Source: Bradyrhizobium japonicum USDA 6 | Lineage (GTDB): Bacteria; Pseudomonadota; Alphaproteobacteria; Rhizobiales; Xanthobacteraceae | Assembly: GCF_000284375.1 (NCBI RefSeq) | Contig: NC_017249.1 | Coordinates: forward strand, 4,938,001-5,002,000 | Direction: 5' to 3' | Length of the DNA: 64,000 nt | Shown here: in pieces, positions 45,293-55,280 of the stretch | How positions within the stretch are numbered: position 1 is the stretch's first letter | Layout of the letters: each line of letters starts with the position of its first letter | The notes under the pieces: model-generated | What the model saw: only the letters and a program-made list of their open reading frames with translations | What the model was told of the DNA's origin: nothing | Databases searched by the model: none | Made by a program: the position numbers and the translations under genes

Positions 45293-45961
45293 TCAGGGCG
45301 CCGTGGTGTAGTCGCGCACGAGGTGCATCGGCGTCGGTGCGACCGGCATTGAGGCATCAGGCGCAAGGGTCTCCGTGACGATCTTCATCTGCGGCCGTCG
45401 CGTCAGCTTGTAGACGGCGGCCGGCGGCACGTTCAGCAAGGCGCGGTCCACCAGCTTTGCCCGCAAGCCCAGCCGGTCGAGCACCGGCCGCGGCACTGGG
45501 CAGTTCATCCCGTAGGTGAACTGATAGAAGGCGCCCCCCGGGCGGATGTAACGGAACGCACCGCCAATGATGGAGACGACCTTGCGCGTCGACATATTGA
45601 GCAGCGGCAGGCCGCTGACGACGGCGCCGACCGGTGCGCCGTCATAGAGCCGCTCCGTCGTGAGCCGTCCTGCATCCATCCACAACACGCGCGCGCCGGG
45701 AAAACGGATTTGCAGGAGCTTCGTGAAGTCCGAACCGTATTCGATCAGCGTGAGGTCCTGCTGGCGCACGCCGCGTTTCAGGAGCTTGTAGGTGAAAGCG
45801 CCGGTGCCGGGGCCGAGCTCGAGGATCGGGCCGGTCGTTGGGGTGATCTCGCGGGTGATGAGATCGGCCAGGGCAGCGCCCGAGGGCGCGATCGCGCCGA
45901 CCCGCCGCGGGGCCGACATCCAGGACAGGAAGAATGAGAGGAAATCGTTGGGCATGCGCAC
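45293..45961 (-). CDS. PmtA-like phospholipid N-methyltransferase
   Basis: A 222-residue SAM-dependent methyltransferase. FFLSWMSAPRRVGAIAPSGAALADLI is the N-terminal pattern of rhizobial PmtA. SAM motif I is ILELGPGTGAFTYKLL, the acidic loop is LIEYGSDFTKLL, and VVSGLPLLNMS is the post-motif typical of phosphatidylethanolamine methylators. The product would be methylated PE leading to phosphatidylcholine in the inner membrane. Bradyrhizobia carry several Pmt paralogues with different methylation steps, so the exact step is open. An alternative is a generic rRNA adenine dimethylase-like enzyme, which is less likely. Confidence 0.8.
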   Translation of the reverse strand: MRMPNDFLSFFLSWMSAPRRVGAIAPSGAALADLITREITPTTGPILELGPGTGAFTYKLLKRGVRQQDLTLIEYGSDFTKLLQIRFPGARVLWMDAGRLTTERLYDGAPVGAVVSGLPLLNMSTRKVVSIIGGAFRYIRPGGAFYQFTYGMNCPVPRPVLDRLGLRAKLVDRALLNVPPAAVYKLTRRPQMKIVTETLAPDASMPVAPTPMHLVRDYTTAP

Positions 45962-46064
45962 TCCGGCATTTCGATTGCGCCTCGCAAATCAGAGGTGAGG
46001 CGGTCGAAGAGTCGCCTGAGCGCATTGCGACAGCATTGCGCTTGGGACGCAGGGACGAATTGAA

Positions 46065-47441
46065 TCAGCCCTGTTGCAGGGGTGGCAGCGTCATCCTGAA
46101 GCACGCACCGCCGTGCGGTCCGTCCAGGACCGAAACGTGGCCGCCATGGAGGAGCATGATCTCGTGCACCATGTTGAGGCCGAGGCCGGCGCCGCGATCG
46201 AGCGGCGTGAGCCGGTAGAACGGCTCGAAGATCAGCTCGCGCTGATCGGCCGGAATGCCCGCGCCCTCGTCGGTGACCTCGATGCTGGCGGGACGGCTGA
46301 CGCGAATGACGATCGTGCCGCGGCGAGGGCCGTGCTGGATGGCATTCTGCACGAGGTTGGTCAGCGCGCGTTCGAGCGCGGCCGCGTCGCCGAGCACGTC
46401 GATCCGCGCCGCAAGTGCGTCGAAGGACAGCTCATAGCCGGCCGCAATCGCCAGCGGTGCGAGGTCGGCGGCAACGCCTTGCGCGACGGAGACCAGGTCG
46501 ACCGGCACGAATGGATGCCCGCAACGGTCGAGCCGCTGGATATCCAGCAATTGCTCGGCAAGCGTCGCGAGCCGCGCCGCATCCTCGATCAGGCGGGTCT
46601 TGTCCGGTCCCGACGGCAATGACTCCAGCCGCGTGTTCAGGATCGCGATCGGCGTCCGCAGCTCGTGCGCGGCGTCGGCAACGAAGCGCTTGTGGCGGGC
46701 GTAACCCTGATCGAGCCGCGCGAGAGCGTCATTGACTGCGGCCACGAGCGGCACGACCTCAAGCGGAATCTGCTCCACCGACAGCCGCGCGCCGCGCTGA
46801 TGGATCTCGATCCGCCGGGCCTGGTCTGCAGTCGCATCCAATCCTCTGAAAGCACGCTGCACGACCATCGGCGTCGCGATGAACGTCGCGGTCCCCATCA
46901 ACAGCAGGCCGGGGAGCGCGATGCCCAGCAATACCAGCGACGTCGTGAACACTGCCTTGGCGCCGCTGAGCTTACCCTGCGTCGCCGTGATGACCTGCAC
47001 GTTGCCGGCGGCCGTGTCGATGCGTTTCAACCGCGCCGCCGGCTTGCGTGGGTCGTCCTCGAGGAGCTGCCAGCCGAGCCGCGCCTGGCTGATCTGGTCG
47101 AGGGCGCCGCCGATCCCGGCGAATTCAGCCGGCGCGGAGCCTTCACTGAGCGAATGTCCCTGCCTGTCGCGAACCAGCAACCAGAGGTCGGGGGTCTCCT
47201 CGCGCAAGGCTTTCAGCTCGGCCGTCGGCCGCAGCGTCAGGCCGCCGGCTGGATCGCGCGCGAGCGCGCTCTGCACGACGTCGATCACGCGGTCTTCGTC
47301 CCGTTGGACCAGCACGAAGCCTGTAGCGCACAGTGCGCCGATGATGACGACGACCAAGGCGACCAACAGCGCGGCCTGGAGCGAAAGCAGGCGCCAGCTC
47401 AGCCGAGAGCGCAGGCAATATGGGTCGGCGTGCCTGCTCAC
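46065..47441 (-). CDS. Sensor histidine kinase
   Basis: A 458-residue membrane kinase. TM1 (LVALVVVIIGALCATGFVLV) lies near residues 28-47, with a periplasmic sensor domain of about 120 residues, then TM2 (LVLLGIALPGLLLMGTATFI) and HAMP. The phospho-acceptor is in FVADAAHELRTPIAILNTRL, and the catalytic domain has LTNLVQNAIQHGP (N box), VTDEGAGIPADQ (G1) and GAGLGLNMVHEIM (G2). It overlaps the upstream response regulator by four bases, so the two are a cognate pair. The stimulus cannot be read; the neighbouring PmtA-like gene is separated by 100 bases. Confidence 0.93.
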   Translation of the reverse strand: MSRHADPYCLRSRLSWRLLSLQAALLVALVVVIIGALCATGFVLVQRDEDRVIDVVQSALARDPAGGLTLRPTAELKALREETPDLWLLVRDRQGHSLSEGSAPAEFAGIGGALDQISQARLGWQLLEDDPRKPAARLKRIDTAAGNVQVITATQGKLSGAKAVFTTSLVLLGIALPGLLLMGTATFIATPMVVQRAFRGLDATADQARRIEIHQRGARLSVEQIPLEVVPLVAAVNDALARLDQGYARHKRFVADAAHELRTPIAILNTRLESLPSGPDKTRLIEDAARLATLAEQLLDIQRLDRCGHPFVPVDLVSVAQGVAADLAPLAIAAGYELSFDALAARIDVLGDAAALERALTNLVQNAIQHGPRRGTIVIRVSRPASIEVTDEGAGIPADQRELIFEPFYRLTPLDRGAGLGLNMVHEIMLLHGGHVSVLDGPHGGACFRMTLPPLQQG

Positions 47442-48121
47442 GGCAGTTTCTTCAGGAGATAGCCGACGCCGCGGATGCCGTGGATCTCCACGTGCGCATC
47501 GGCTTCGGCAAGCTTGCGACGCAGCCGCGAGACATGCGTATCGAGTGCGTTCGACTGGATCTCGTCGTCGAAACTGTAGACCGCTTCCTCCAGCGCCGAT
47601 CGCAGCACGGTCCGGCCCATACGGCGGACCAGGGCTTCGAGGACAAGGAGCTCCCGCCTCGGCAGTTCGAGCGGAGCCCCGTCGACGCTCGCCTCGCGAT
47701 GGCCGAAGTCGAAGGCGAGGCGGCCCGCGCGAATGACATCGGGCTGAAGTCCGGCGGGCCGGCGCAACACCGCGCGCAGGCGTGCCAGCAATTCCTCCAC
47801 CGCGAATGGTTTTGCCAGATAGTCATCCGCCCCGCTGTCGAGCCCAGCGACGCGGTCGGCGAGCTCGCCGCGTGCCGTCAACACGATGATCGGCACACCG
47901 TCGGCGCGCGCTCTCAGTTTCGGAATCAGGGCAAGACCATCGCCGTCGGGCAGCTGACGATCGAGCAGCACGGCGGCGTGCACGTCGGCGGAAATGGCCT
48001 CTTCGGCCTCGGCAAGCGTTGGCGCGTGATCGACGATCATGTCGTACCGCTTGAGCGCCGAGGCCAACGCCCCGGCCATCTCCGCTTCGTCCTCGACGAG
48101 CAAAATCCGCATGATCCGCAC
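47438..48121 (-). CDS. OmpR/PhoB-family response regulator
   Basis: A 227-residue regulator. The receiver domain has the acidic pair in ILLVEDEAEMAG, phospho-acceptor Asp in AAVLLDRQLPDGDG, the Thr in VLTARGELAD and the Lys in DDYLAKPFAVEEL. The C-terminal winged helix has LPRRELLVLEALVRRMGRTV and the recognition-helix region NALDTHVSRLRRKL, ending IHGIRGVGYLLKK. It is the first gene of the two-component operon. ATG at 48112 is an alternative start (MRILLVEDE). It is close to the QseB/TctD branch by overall appearance. Confidence 0.94.
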   Translation of the reverse strand: MRIMRILLVEDEAEMAGALASALKRYDMIVDHAPTLAEAEEAISADVHAAVLLDRQLPDGDGLALIPKLRARADGVPIIVLTARGELADRVAGLDSGADDYLAKPFAVEELLARLRAVLRRPAGLQPDVIRAGRLAFDFGHREASVDGAPLELPRRELLVLEALVRRMGRTVLRSALEEAVYSFDDEIQSNALDTHVSRLRRKLAEADAHVEIHGIRGVGYLLKKLP

Positions 48122-48296
48122 CTGAGCCTCAACCGAGGCGTTGTAGCGGCAGTATCATTGCGGCAGCATTACGGGAACCGGGGGCGATCGGGGCCGGCAA
48201 GCCATGCGCCAGACGCCGCGGGCGGTATCGGGCAGGGCCGAAGACACCGTCACGGCCAGCCGTTATAACCCCCGACGTCATCAGGGAGGAACAAGA

Positions 48297-48623
48297 ATGA
48301 TCTATGAAATGCGCATCTACCGTTGCGTGCCCGGCCGCCTGCCGGCGCTCCTGAAGCGGTTCGAGACGGTCACGCTGAAGCTCTGGGAGAAGCACGGCAT
48401 CAAGCAGGCCGGGTTCTTCACCACGCTGATCGGCGAATCCAACCAGGAGCTGACCTATTTCCTGGCCTGGGACTCGCTCGCCGACCGCGAGGCGAAGTGG
48501 GGCAAGTTCATGACCGACCCGGACTGGATGAAGGCACGCGCCGAGAGCGAAGCGGACGGCCAGATCGTCGGCAACATCGTCAGCCAGATCCTGACGCCGA
48601 CCGCCTTCTCGTCGGTCAAGTAG
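48297..48623 (+). CDS. NIPSNAP-family protein
   Basis: A 108-residue dimeric alpha-beta-barrel type protein. MIYEMRIYRCVPGRLPALLKRFETVTLKLWEKHGI at the start, with FFTTLIGESNQELTYFLAWDSLADREAKWGKF after it, is characteristic of NIPSNAP domains. Bacterial members have no established activity, though some sit beside catabolic operons. ATG at 48297 with GGAGGAAC upstream is well supported; the frame extends 31 codons further without similarity. It stands alone between the two-component system and kdsA, and its neighbours do not suggest a pathway. Confidence 0.85.
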   Translation: MIYEMRIYRCVPGRLPALLKRFETVTLKLWEKHGIKQAGFFTTLIGESNQELTYFLAWDSLADREAKWGKFMTDPDWMKARAESEADGQIVGNIVSQILTPTAFSSVK

Positions 48624-48746
48624 CGGCTCCCGCACGGCGCGCGCCGGGCCCCCCGGCGCAACCCTGATATTCTGACAGCCCGGGCCGAATGGGGTTGATC
48701 CGCCCCTCATCGCCGCTATGGTCGCGGCGAAACGAGGGAATTCGCC

Positions 48747-49598
48747 TTGAGCTCTTCGAATTCAGCAGCGCCGGTCGTCACCATTGGCACGGTCAAGTTC
48801 GGCAATGATCTGCCGATCTCGATCATTGCCGGGCCGTGCCAGCTCGAAAGCCGCCAGCACGCGCTGGAGGTGGCCTCCGCGCTGAAGGAGATCGCCGCGC
48901 GGCTGAAGATCGGCCTCGTCTACAAGACCTCGTTCGACAAGGCCAACCGCACCAGCGCGTCGGCAGCGCGCGGTCTCGGGCTCGCACAGTCGCTGCCGAT
49001 CTTCGCCGAGATCCGCGCCTCCCTCGGCTTGCCGGTCCTGACCGACGTGCATGACGCCGCGCAGTGCGCCGAGGTGGCGCAAGCCGTGGACATCCTCCAG
49101 ATCCCGGCCTTCCTGTGCCGACAGACCGATCTGCTGCTGGCGGCCGCCGCGACGGGCAAGGTCGTCAACGTCAAGAAGGGGCAATTCCTCGCGCCCTGGG
49201 ACATGGCCAATGTCGTGACCAAGATCACGACCGCGAACAATCCCAACGTGCTCGTCACCGAGCGCGGCGCCTCGTTCGGCTACAACACGCTGGTCTCCGA
49301 CATGCGCGCGCTGCCGATCCTGGCGCGCACGACCGGCGCGCCCGTGATCTTCGACGCCACCCATTCGGTGCAGCAGCCGGGCGGGAAGGGGACGTCCTCG
49401 GGCGGCGAGCGTGAATTCGTGCCGGTGCTGGCCCGTGCAGCCGTCGCGGTCGGCGTTGCCGGCGTCTTCATCGAGACCCATCCCGACCCTGATCGCGCGC
49501 CCTCGGACGGGCCCAACATGGTGCCGCTGCGCGAGTTCGAAGGGCTGATCCGCACGCTGATGGCATTCGACGCGGTGACGAAAAGCACAACGCGCTGA
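48747..49598 (+). CDS. kdsA: 3-deoxy-D-manno-octulosonate 8-phosphate synthase KdsA
   Basis: Condenses phosphoenolpyruvate with arabinose 5-phosphate to give KDO-8-P for the LPS core. A 283-residue TIM barrel with [93 protein letters not shown] and [12 protein letters not shown]. The start is a TTG at 48747 with GAGGGAA eight bases before; no ATG or GTG in frame gives the family N-terminus. The stop overlaps the following MFS gene by one base (TGATG), suggesting coupling. Confidence 0.97.
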   Translation: MSSSNSAAPVVTIGTVKFGNDLPISIIAGPCQLESRQHALEVASALKEIAARLKIGLVYKTSFDKANRTSASAARGLGLAQSLPIFAEIRASLGLPVLTDVHDAAQCAEVAQAVDILQIPAFLCRQTDLLLAAAATGKVVNVKKGQFLAPWDMANVVTKITTANNPNVLVTERGASFGYNTLVSDMRALPILARTTGAPVIFDATHSVQQPGGKGTSSGGEREFVPVLARAAVAVGVAGVFIETHPDPDRAPSDGPNMVPLREFEGLIRTLMAFDAVTKSTTR

Positions 49599-50809
49599 TG
49601 TCCCAGCCTGCGACCGGGCCGTCGTCCGACCAGAAGTTTCCACCCGCGATCAATATCATCGCGCTCGCGAGCTTCTCGGCGGCGTTGTCCACGCGCGCGC
49701 TCGATCCCGTCCTGCCGCATGTCGCGGAGGATTTTTCGATCAGTATCACGACGGCCGCCAGCATCGCGGCCGGCTATGCCTTGATCTACGCGCTGGTTCA
49801 GCCGGTGATCGGGGCGGCTGCCGATCTGTTCGGCAAGGCGCGGTTGATGACGTTGTGCCTGGCGCTGCTTGGCGTCTCCTGCATTCTTGGCGCGGTCGCG
49901 ACCACCTTCTCGGGCCTGTTCGCGAGCCGCATCCTCGCCGGCATCGCCTCCGGTGGCGTGTTTCCGGTCGCTCTCGGCCTGACCGCCGACCTCGTCGCAC
50001 CCGCCAAGCGGCAGGTCGCAATCGGCCGCACGCTTGCAGGTTCGATGACCGGCAATCTGCTCGGTGCGACCGCCTCAGGCATCATCGGTGAACTCATCGG
50101 CTGGCGCGGTGTACTCATGATGCTCGGCGCGCTCGGCCTGATCGCGGCCGTTGCGGTGGCGGCGGGCTTTCGCGGCGCCGCGCTGACGGCGCCGCCGAAG
50201 ACCGATCTGAAGGCCTTGCGGCAGGGCTACCGGACCATCTTCGCCAACCCCAACACGCGTTACTGCTACTCGGCGGTCTTCGTCGAGGGCTGCTGCGTAT
50301 TCGGCCTGTTTCCGTTCATCGCCGCGCTGCTGTTCGATCTCGGCGAGAAGTCGCCGTCGATCGCGGGCATCGTGATCGCGGGCTTTGCGATCGGCGGACT
50401 GTTCTACACTTTCACGGTCTCACGCTTCCTGCCGTGGCTCGGCGTCAGGGGCATGATGATTGCGGGCGCGGGTCTCGTCGGACTGCAGCTCGGCGTGCTC
50501 GCCTTCGGTCCCGGATGGAAGCTGCAATTCGCCAGCATGCTGGCGATGGGCTGGGGCTTCTACATGATCCACGGCTGCCTGCAGGTGTTCGCCAGCGAAC
50601 TCTCGGTCGGGGCGCGGGCGACGGCGATGTCGCTGCATTCGTTCTTCTTCTTCATGGGGCAGACGGTCGGCCCGATCGCCTATGGTCTCGGCCTCCAGCA
50701 CGGTGGCAAGGTCCCGACCCTGCTCGCGAGCGCCGCGATCATGGTGGTGCTGGGTCTCGTCTGCGCCGGGCTGCTCAAGTCGCGGGCACCGGCGGACGCA
50801 CGGGCCTGA
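49598..50809 (+). CDS. MFS transporter, drug:H+ antiporter-like
   Basis: A 403-residue, twelve-helix carrier. The pattern STRALDPVLPHVAEDFSISITTAASIAAGYALIYA (in parts), loop 2-3 AAADLFGKARLMT and motif C region GRTLAGSMTGNLLGATASG place it with DHA1/AraJ-like exporters of sugars or drugs. The substrate is unknown. ATG at 49598 overlaps the kdsA stop, an odd coupling of a carrier to an LPS enzyme. Linkage to KDO metabolism is not supported by anything else visible. Confidence 0.88.
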   Translation: MSQPATGPSSDQKFPPAINIIALASFSAALSTRALDPVLPHVAEDFSISITTAASIAAGYALIYALVQPVIGAAADLFGKARLMTLCLALLGVSCILGAVATTFSGLFASRILAGIASGGVFPVALGLTADLVAPAKRQVAIGRTLAGSMTGNLLGATASGIIGELIGWRGVLMMLGALGLIAAVAVAAGFRGAALTAPPKTDLKALRQGYRTIFANPNTRYCYSAVFVEGCCVFGLFPFIAALLFDLGEKSPSIAGIVIAGFAIGGLFYTFTVSRFLPWLGVRGMMIAGAGLVGLQLGVLAFGPGWKLQFASMLAMGWGFYMIHGCLQVFASELSVGARATAMSLHSFFFFMGQTVGPIAYGLGLQHGGKVPTLLASAAIMVVLGLVCAGLLKSRAPADARA

Positions 50810-50935
50810 CGGAAGTATCGACTTACCGGCCTCCGTATTTCTCCGGGAAAAAACGGTGGCCAATTCCTGTCGATCTTAAATCAAATCTCATCGTTCGCTC
50901 CGTAGATTGCCCGCGAACCGCGTCTTGGCGGCAAT

Positions 50936-53041
50936 ATGGATCAGTCGATGCAAAAGCAGCGTTCGGTCGCCCGCATCCTCGGGGCGGTGGTTGGATCTCT
51001 CGGTCTCGTCCTCGTCGTCATCTGTGCCTATGCGCTGAAGCTCGCGGTCACCCGCTACTCGGACAGCAACCGCATCGTCTCGCTCGCGGTCGCCAGCCGC
51101 GACCTGACCAATACGCTCGTAATTTTCCGCCTGGAGCGCGGTGACACGCTGAGCTATCTGGCGTCGGCTGCCCCCGCGCCCGACAGAGTCATGAGCAGTC
51201 TCGCCGAGCAGCGAGCCACGGTGCAGAAGAATTACGCGCAGGCCTTGCAGAGCCTCGCCTCCGCTGAAGCGCCCGGTCTTGCCGAAAGGCTCGACAAGCT
51301 CCGCGGCATCTGGGCGCAGCTCGAGGAGTTGCGGCCGCGCGCGGTCACTGCGCTGAAGCAGGAGAAGGCGGCGCGTGACGCGAACCTGCAACCGAGCTGG
51401 GCCAAGATCAGCGACGCCTATATGGATGCGATCGGCGACGTCACCGCCCATGTCGACAACGCGATGACGCTGATCGACCCGGTGGTCGATCGCCTCTTGA
51501 TCGCCAAGCAGGCCTCCTGGCAGGCCCGCGCCAATGCCGGCCAGACCATTCTGATCCAGTTCTCCTCGATCCTCGCCAACAAGACCTGGACCGCCGCCGA
51601 TGGCGTCACCTTCGCCGATCTGCGCGAACGCATCCAGCAGTCCTGGGTGGTCGTGCGCGATCTCAGCCCGAATGTGGCCTCGCCCGAGCTGTTGCAGGCG
51701 ATCAGTAACGCCGAGCCGGAAATCTCCGGCGCGCTCAGCGACGAACGCAATGCCATTGCGACCAAGCTGCTCGCCGGCGAGCCCGCCGGCGTCGCAGGCA
51801 TCGACTACCGCGATCGCCAGCTTGTCGGCGCCAACAATGTCGTCATCGTCACGCAAACCGCGCTCGCCAACATGATCTCGCGGGCCGAAGACGTCGCCTC
51901 GCGCGCCCGCTTCAGCCTGATCCTGTTCGGCCTGCTGGTGCCGGCCTCTCTGGCGCTGACGATCGGCGGGCTGATGCTGATGCGCAACCGCGTCACCCGG
52001 CCGCTGACCGCGATCACCGGTGTCATGACCCGTTTCGCGGCGCATGATTTCGCCGGCGAGGTGCCGGGCCTCGGCCGCAACGACGAGATCGGCGGCATGG
52101 CGGCGGCGCTCCAGGTGTTCAAGGAGGCCATGATCAACGCCGAGCGCCTGTCCGGCGACCAGGCCGCCGAGCGCGCCGACAAGGAGAAGCGTGCATCCGA
52201 ATTGTCCGGCCTCGTGCGGCAATTCGAGAGCCGCATCGGCCAGATGGTACAGACGCTGTCGAGCGCCTCGGGCGAGCTGGAGACGACCGCGCGCTCGATG
52301 TCGGGCACGGCAGCCGAGGCCCAGACCCAGGCCGGCTCGGCCTCGACGCTCGCCGACCAGGTCGGCGGCGGCGTGCAGACCGTGGCGGCCGCGGCCGAGG
52401 AGCTCAACGCCTCGATCCGCGAGATCAACCGCCAGGTCGAGCAGGCGACGCGCGCCACCGAGCAGGCGGTCGTCACCGTCAAGGAAACCGACGGCACCAT
52501 GCGTGCGCTTGCCGACGGCGCAGATCGCATCGGCGAGGTTATCGGCCTCATCACCTCGATTGCCGGCCAGACCAACCTGCTGGCGCTGAACGCGACGATC
52601 GAGGCAGCCCGAGCCGGCGAGTCCGGCCGGGGGTTTGCGGTGGTGGCGAGCGAGGTGAAGAACCTGGCCTCCCAGACGGCGAAGGCGACCGAAGAGATCA
52701 GCGCCCAGATCACGGAGATACAGGGGGCGACGCAGAAGGCGGTCTCGGCGATCGACGGCATCGTCAAGACCATCGAGGAGGTCTCGAGCATCAACCGCGT
52801 CATCGCCGCCGCCATCGAGGAGCAGAACAAGGCCACCGCCGAGATCGCAAACACCGTGCAGCACACGGCGGAAGCGACCTCGACCGTTACCCGGAACATC
52901 GCAACCGTGTCGTCAGCCGCGAACGAGACCGGCCGCGCCGCGTCCGGCGTGCTGAAGGCCGCCGCCAACCTGTCAAGCCAGTCGACCGCGCTGACGTCGG
53001 AGGTCGACGGCTTCATCAGCAAGGTGAGGGCGGTGGCGTAA
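50936..53041 (+). CDS. Methyl-accepting chemotaxis protein
   Basis: A 701-residue transmembrane chemoreceptor. TM1 ([20 protein letters not shown]) lies near residues 14-33, with a periplasmic helical sensor of about 290 residues. TM2 ([20 protein letters not shown]) is near 330-350, followed by HAMP ([20 protein letters not shown]). The long coiled-coil signalling domain has its hairpin tip at [20 protein letters not shown] and [20 protein letters not shown]. The tip sequence is that of receptors coupling to CheA/CheW. No CheR-docking pentapeptide is visible at the end (KVRAVA). No che genes are nearby. A second in-frame ATG lies at 50948. Confidence 0.94.
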   Translation: MDQSMQKQRSVARILGAVVGSLGLVLVVICAYALKLAVTRYSDSNRIVSLAVASRDLTNTLVIFRLERGDTLSYLASAAPAPDRVMSSLAEQRATVQKNYAQALQSLASAEAPGLAERLDKLRGIWAQLEELRPRAVTALKQEKAARDANLQPSWAKISDAYMDAIGDVTAHVDNAMTLIDPVVDRLLIAKQASWQARANAGQTILIQFSSILANKTWTAADGVTFADLRERIQQSWVVVRDLSPNVASPELLQAISNAEPEISGALSDERNAIATKLLAGEPAGVAGIDYRDRQLVGANNVVIVTQTALANMISRAEDVASRARFSLILFGLLVPASLALTIGGLMLMRNRVTRPLTAITGVMTRFAAHDFAGEVPGLGRNDEIGGMAAALQVFKEAMINAERLSGDQAAERADKEKRASELSGLVRQFESRIGQMVQTLSSASGELETTARSMSGTAAEAQTQAGSASTLADQVGGGVQTVAAAAEELNASIREINRQVEQATRATEQAVVTVKETDGTMRALADGADRIGEVIGLITSIAGQTNLLALNATIEAARAGESGRGFAVVASEVKNLASQTAKATEEISAQITEIQGATQKAVSAIDGIVKTIEEVSSINRVIAAAIEEQNKATAEIANTVQHTAEATSTVTRNIATVSSAANETGRAASGVLKAAANLSSQSTALTSEVDGFISKVRAVA

Positions 53042-53075
53042 GGGCTGGCGCGCGCTCTATCGAATCGTCCTTGGC

Positions 53076-53107
53076 CCCCAGAGACGGCGCTTCGCGCCGT
53101 GCTGGGG
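53076..53107. terminator. Hairpin between convergent MCP and CitE-like genes
   Basis: CCCCAG/CTGGGG plus ACGGCGC/GCGCCGT form a two-part stem around TTC, with a small internal bulge. It sits centrally in the 74-base gap and probably ends both transcripts. No T-tract is present. Confidence 0.65.
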
Positions 53108-53115
53108 TAGCACAA

Positions 53116-54021
53116 TCAACGAGGGCGATGCGCGCGGGCAGCGATTGCTTGCGCGCGTTCGAGCAGCGCTTCGGCTCGCTGCACGATCGGAATATCGATC
53201 ATCTTGCCGTCGATGGCGAAGGATGCGCGTCCCTCGGCAGCCGCTTGCTTGTTGAGCGCAACGACGCGCTCGGCGTCCGCCACCTCCTTGGCGGAGGGGC
53301 TGAAACCCTCGTTCAGGATCGGCACCAGCGACGGATGGATACAGGCAGAGCCCACGAAGCCAAAGTCCGCAGAGCGCCTGACTATCCTTGTGTATCCTTC
53401 CAGATCGGAGAAATCGGCGACTGAGCCGATGGTGCCGAGCGGCATGATGCCGGCGGCGCGGGCTGCCTGCACGACCTGTTGCTTCGGCATCAACAGGGTT
53501 TCTTCCGTCGGCTTGGCGCCGATGGCGGTGGCATAATCTTCCGCACCCAGTGAAATGCCGGCCAGCCGCGGGATCGATCGCGCGATCTCGTGAGCCCTGG
53601 AGAGAGGACCGGGCGCCTCGATCAGACCGACAAACCAGATCTTGCCGATGGGCAATCCGCGCTCGATCTCCAGTCTGGTCACCATCTCGTCGAGCAGACG
53701 CAGGTGTTCGGCGCCTTCGACCTTGGTGATCTTGATCGCGTCCACGCCGGCGATGACGGCCGCTTCCAGATCGGGCACCGCCAATTCGAGCGGCTGGTTG
53801 ATCCGCACCATGACATCCGAACTTCCGGTGTCGCGAAAGCGCTTCACGATGCCCGGGATCAGCTTTCGCGCGTTCGCCTTTTCGGCCAGCGGCACGCTGT
53901 CCTCGAGATCGATGATCAGCGCATCTGCGCCGCGCTCGACGGCCTTGACCACGAACCGCTCGACGTTCGCGGGTACGAACAGCGCAGAGCGCCAGACGGG
54001 GAATTTTCGTTCAACTGTCAT
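53116..54021 (-). CDS. CitE-like acyl-CoA lyase (HpcH/HpaI family)
   Basis: A 301-residue TIM-barrel lyase of the CitE/malyl-CoA lyase group. Landmarks are WRSALFVPANVERFVVKAVERGAD (in parts), the metal-site DLEDSVPLAEKANAR, VMVRINQP, IKITKVEGAEHL, the catalytic glutamate in FVGLIEAPGPLSRAH and LGAEDYATAIG. SACIHPSLVPILNEGF ends the core. It would cleave a 3-hydroxyacyl-CoA such as malyl-CoA or citramalyl-CoA into acetyl-CoA plus glyoxylate or pyruvate. It is the last gene of the operon and its start overlaps the CoA-transferase stop by four bases. citD, citF and citC are absent, so it is not citrate lyase. Confidence 0.87.
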   Translation of the reverse strand: MTVERKFPVWRSALFVPANVERFVVKAVERGADALIIDLEDSVPLAEKANARKLIPGIVKRFRDTGSSDVMVRINQPLELAVPDLEAAVIAGVDAIKITKVEGAEHLRLLDEMVTRLEIERGLPIGKIWFVGLIEAPGPLSRAHEIARSIPRLAGISLGAEDYATAIGAKPTEETLLMPKQQVVQAARAAGIMPLGTIGSVADFSDLEGYTRIVRRSADFGFVGSACIHPSLVPILNEGFSPSAKEVADAERVVALNKQAAAEGRASFAIDGKMIDIPIVQRAEALLERAQAIAARAHRPR

Positions 54022-55280
54022 GTGCTGGTTTCCTTCACAACGCCCGAGGCGAGGGCGGCATCGATGTCGTCAGGGCTGAGGCCTGCTTCGGCCAGGATGG
54101 TGCGGCTGTGCTGACCGAGGCGTGGCGCAGGCGTCCGGATGCTTCCGGGCGTCTCGGACAGGCGTACCGGGACGGCGTGCATCGGGAACGTTCCCATGTC
54201 CTCGTCGGGATAGTCGGCCAGCAGTCCCCGGGCCTGCACGTGGCGATCGTTCATCAAGCGGACAGTGTCGTTGACCGGACCGATCGTGACCTCGGCCGCC
54301 TCGAAGAAGGCGACGTTGTCGTCGACCGTTCGTGTCGCGATGAAATCGCCGATGATCTTGTCGAGTTCGGCGACATGGACGAGCCTCTGCTCGTTGGTCT
54401 TGAACTTTGGATCCTCGCAAAGCTCCGGGCGGCCGATCGAACGCAGCACGCGCATCGCCATGCCTTGCGTGGACGCCGACAGGCAAACCCAGCCGCCATC
54501 GAGCGTGCGGTAGACATTGCGCGGTACCGAGCCGCTCGAGCGGCTCCCGCTGCGCGGTTTGACCACGCCGGTCAAACGGTAATTTGCCGCCTGAGGCCCG
54601 AGCGAGTTCACGATCGGGTCGAGCAGCGGCAGATCAATCACCTGTCCTTTTCCGCCGTTGATCTCGACTTCCCGCAGCGCCGCCATGGCTGCGAATGCTC
54701 CGGTGAGACCGGAGAGGGCGTCGGCCAGATACATCGGGGGCAACACCGGCTCGCGATCGGGGAAGCCGTTCATCTCGGCGAAGCCCGAAAAGCCTTCCAC
54801 CAATGTCCCGAAGCCGGGCCGGCGATGATAGGGGCCGGTCTGCCCCCATCCCGATATGCGAACGATCACGAGCTTGGGCTCCAGTCGCAGCAGTTCCTCC
54901 GGCGAGAGCCCCATCTGCTCGAGCGTGCCGGGGCGGAAACTCTCGATCAGCATCGCGGCGCCGGGAATCATCTTGCGGATCAGCGGCACCGCTTCGCCGT
55001 GGCGGAATTCGAGGCAGATGCTGCGCTTGTTGCGCGAATGGATCTTCCAGTTGGTCTCGACGCCCTTGGTGCGCCAGCCGCGTAGCGTATCGCCTTCGCG
55101 CGGCTCGACCTTGATGACGTCGGCGCCGAAGTCGGCGAGATGCTGGGTGAGCAGATTGCCTGCGACCAGCCTCGAGAGGTCGATGACGCGGAGCCCTGTC
55201 AGCGGGCCGCGGACACCGGGGGTGTAGTCGGCCTGATGCAGTCCGCTTTCGGGAGAGGTGGCGTCAGTGGGATTTGCCAT
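54018..55280 (-). CDS. CaiB/BaiF-family (class III) CoA-transferase
   Basis: A 420-residue enzyme that transfers CoA between acids. GPLTGLRVIDLSRLVAGNLLTQHLADFGADVIKVE, read in two parts, is the N-terminal hallmark. The catalytic aspartate is in PPMYLADALSGLTGAFAAM near residue 170. RNVYRTLDGGWVCLSASTQ and EVTIGPVNDTVRLMNDRHVQ are C-terminal landmarks. By context it should activate the imported acid for the CitE-like lyase. It overlaps the ATPase gene by 17 bases upstream and the lyase by four downstream. The CoA donor is unknown, probably succinyl-CoA. Confidence 0.9.
   Translation of the reverse strand: MANPTDATSPESGLHQADYTPGVRGPLTGLRVIDLSRLVAGNLLTQHLADFGADVIKVEPREGDTLRGWRTKGVETNWKIHSRNKRSICLEFRHGEAVPLIRKMIPGAAMLIESFRPGTLEQMGLSPEELLRLEPKLVIVRISGWGQTGPYHRRPGFGTLVEGFSGFAEMNGFPDREPVLPPMYLADALSGLTGAFAAMAALREVEINGGKGQVIDLPLLDPIVNSLGPQAANYRLTGVVKPRSGSRSSGSVPRNVYRTLDGGWVCLSASTQGMAMRVLRSIGRPELCEDPKFKTNEQRLVHVAELDKIIGDFIATRTVDDNVAFFEAAEVTIGPVNDTVRLMNDRHVQARGLLADYPDEDMGTFPMHAVPVRLSETPGSIRTPAPRLGQHSRTILAEAGLSPDDIDAALASGVVKETST

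Noticed and set aside
48784..48800. TTGGCACGG within kdsA as a sigma-54 site
   Set aside because: The -12 element is absent and the position is intragenic.
50888..52864. 658-codon open frame antisense to the chemoreceptor gene
   Set aside because: Low-complexity Gly/Arg/Leu/Asp-rich translation; the plus-strand MCP has complete domains.
53116..54021. Citrate lyase beta subunit (CitE of the CitDEF complex)
   Set aside because: No citD, citF, citC or citX nearby; a CoA-transferase of a different family and an ABC importer suggest another substrate.
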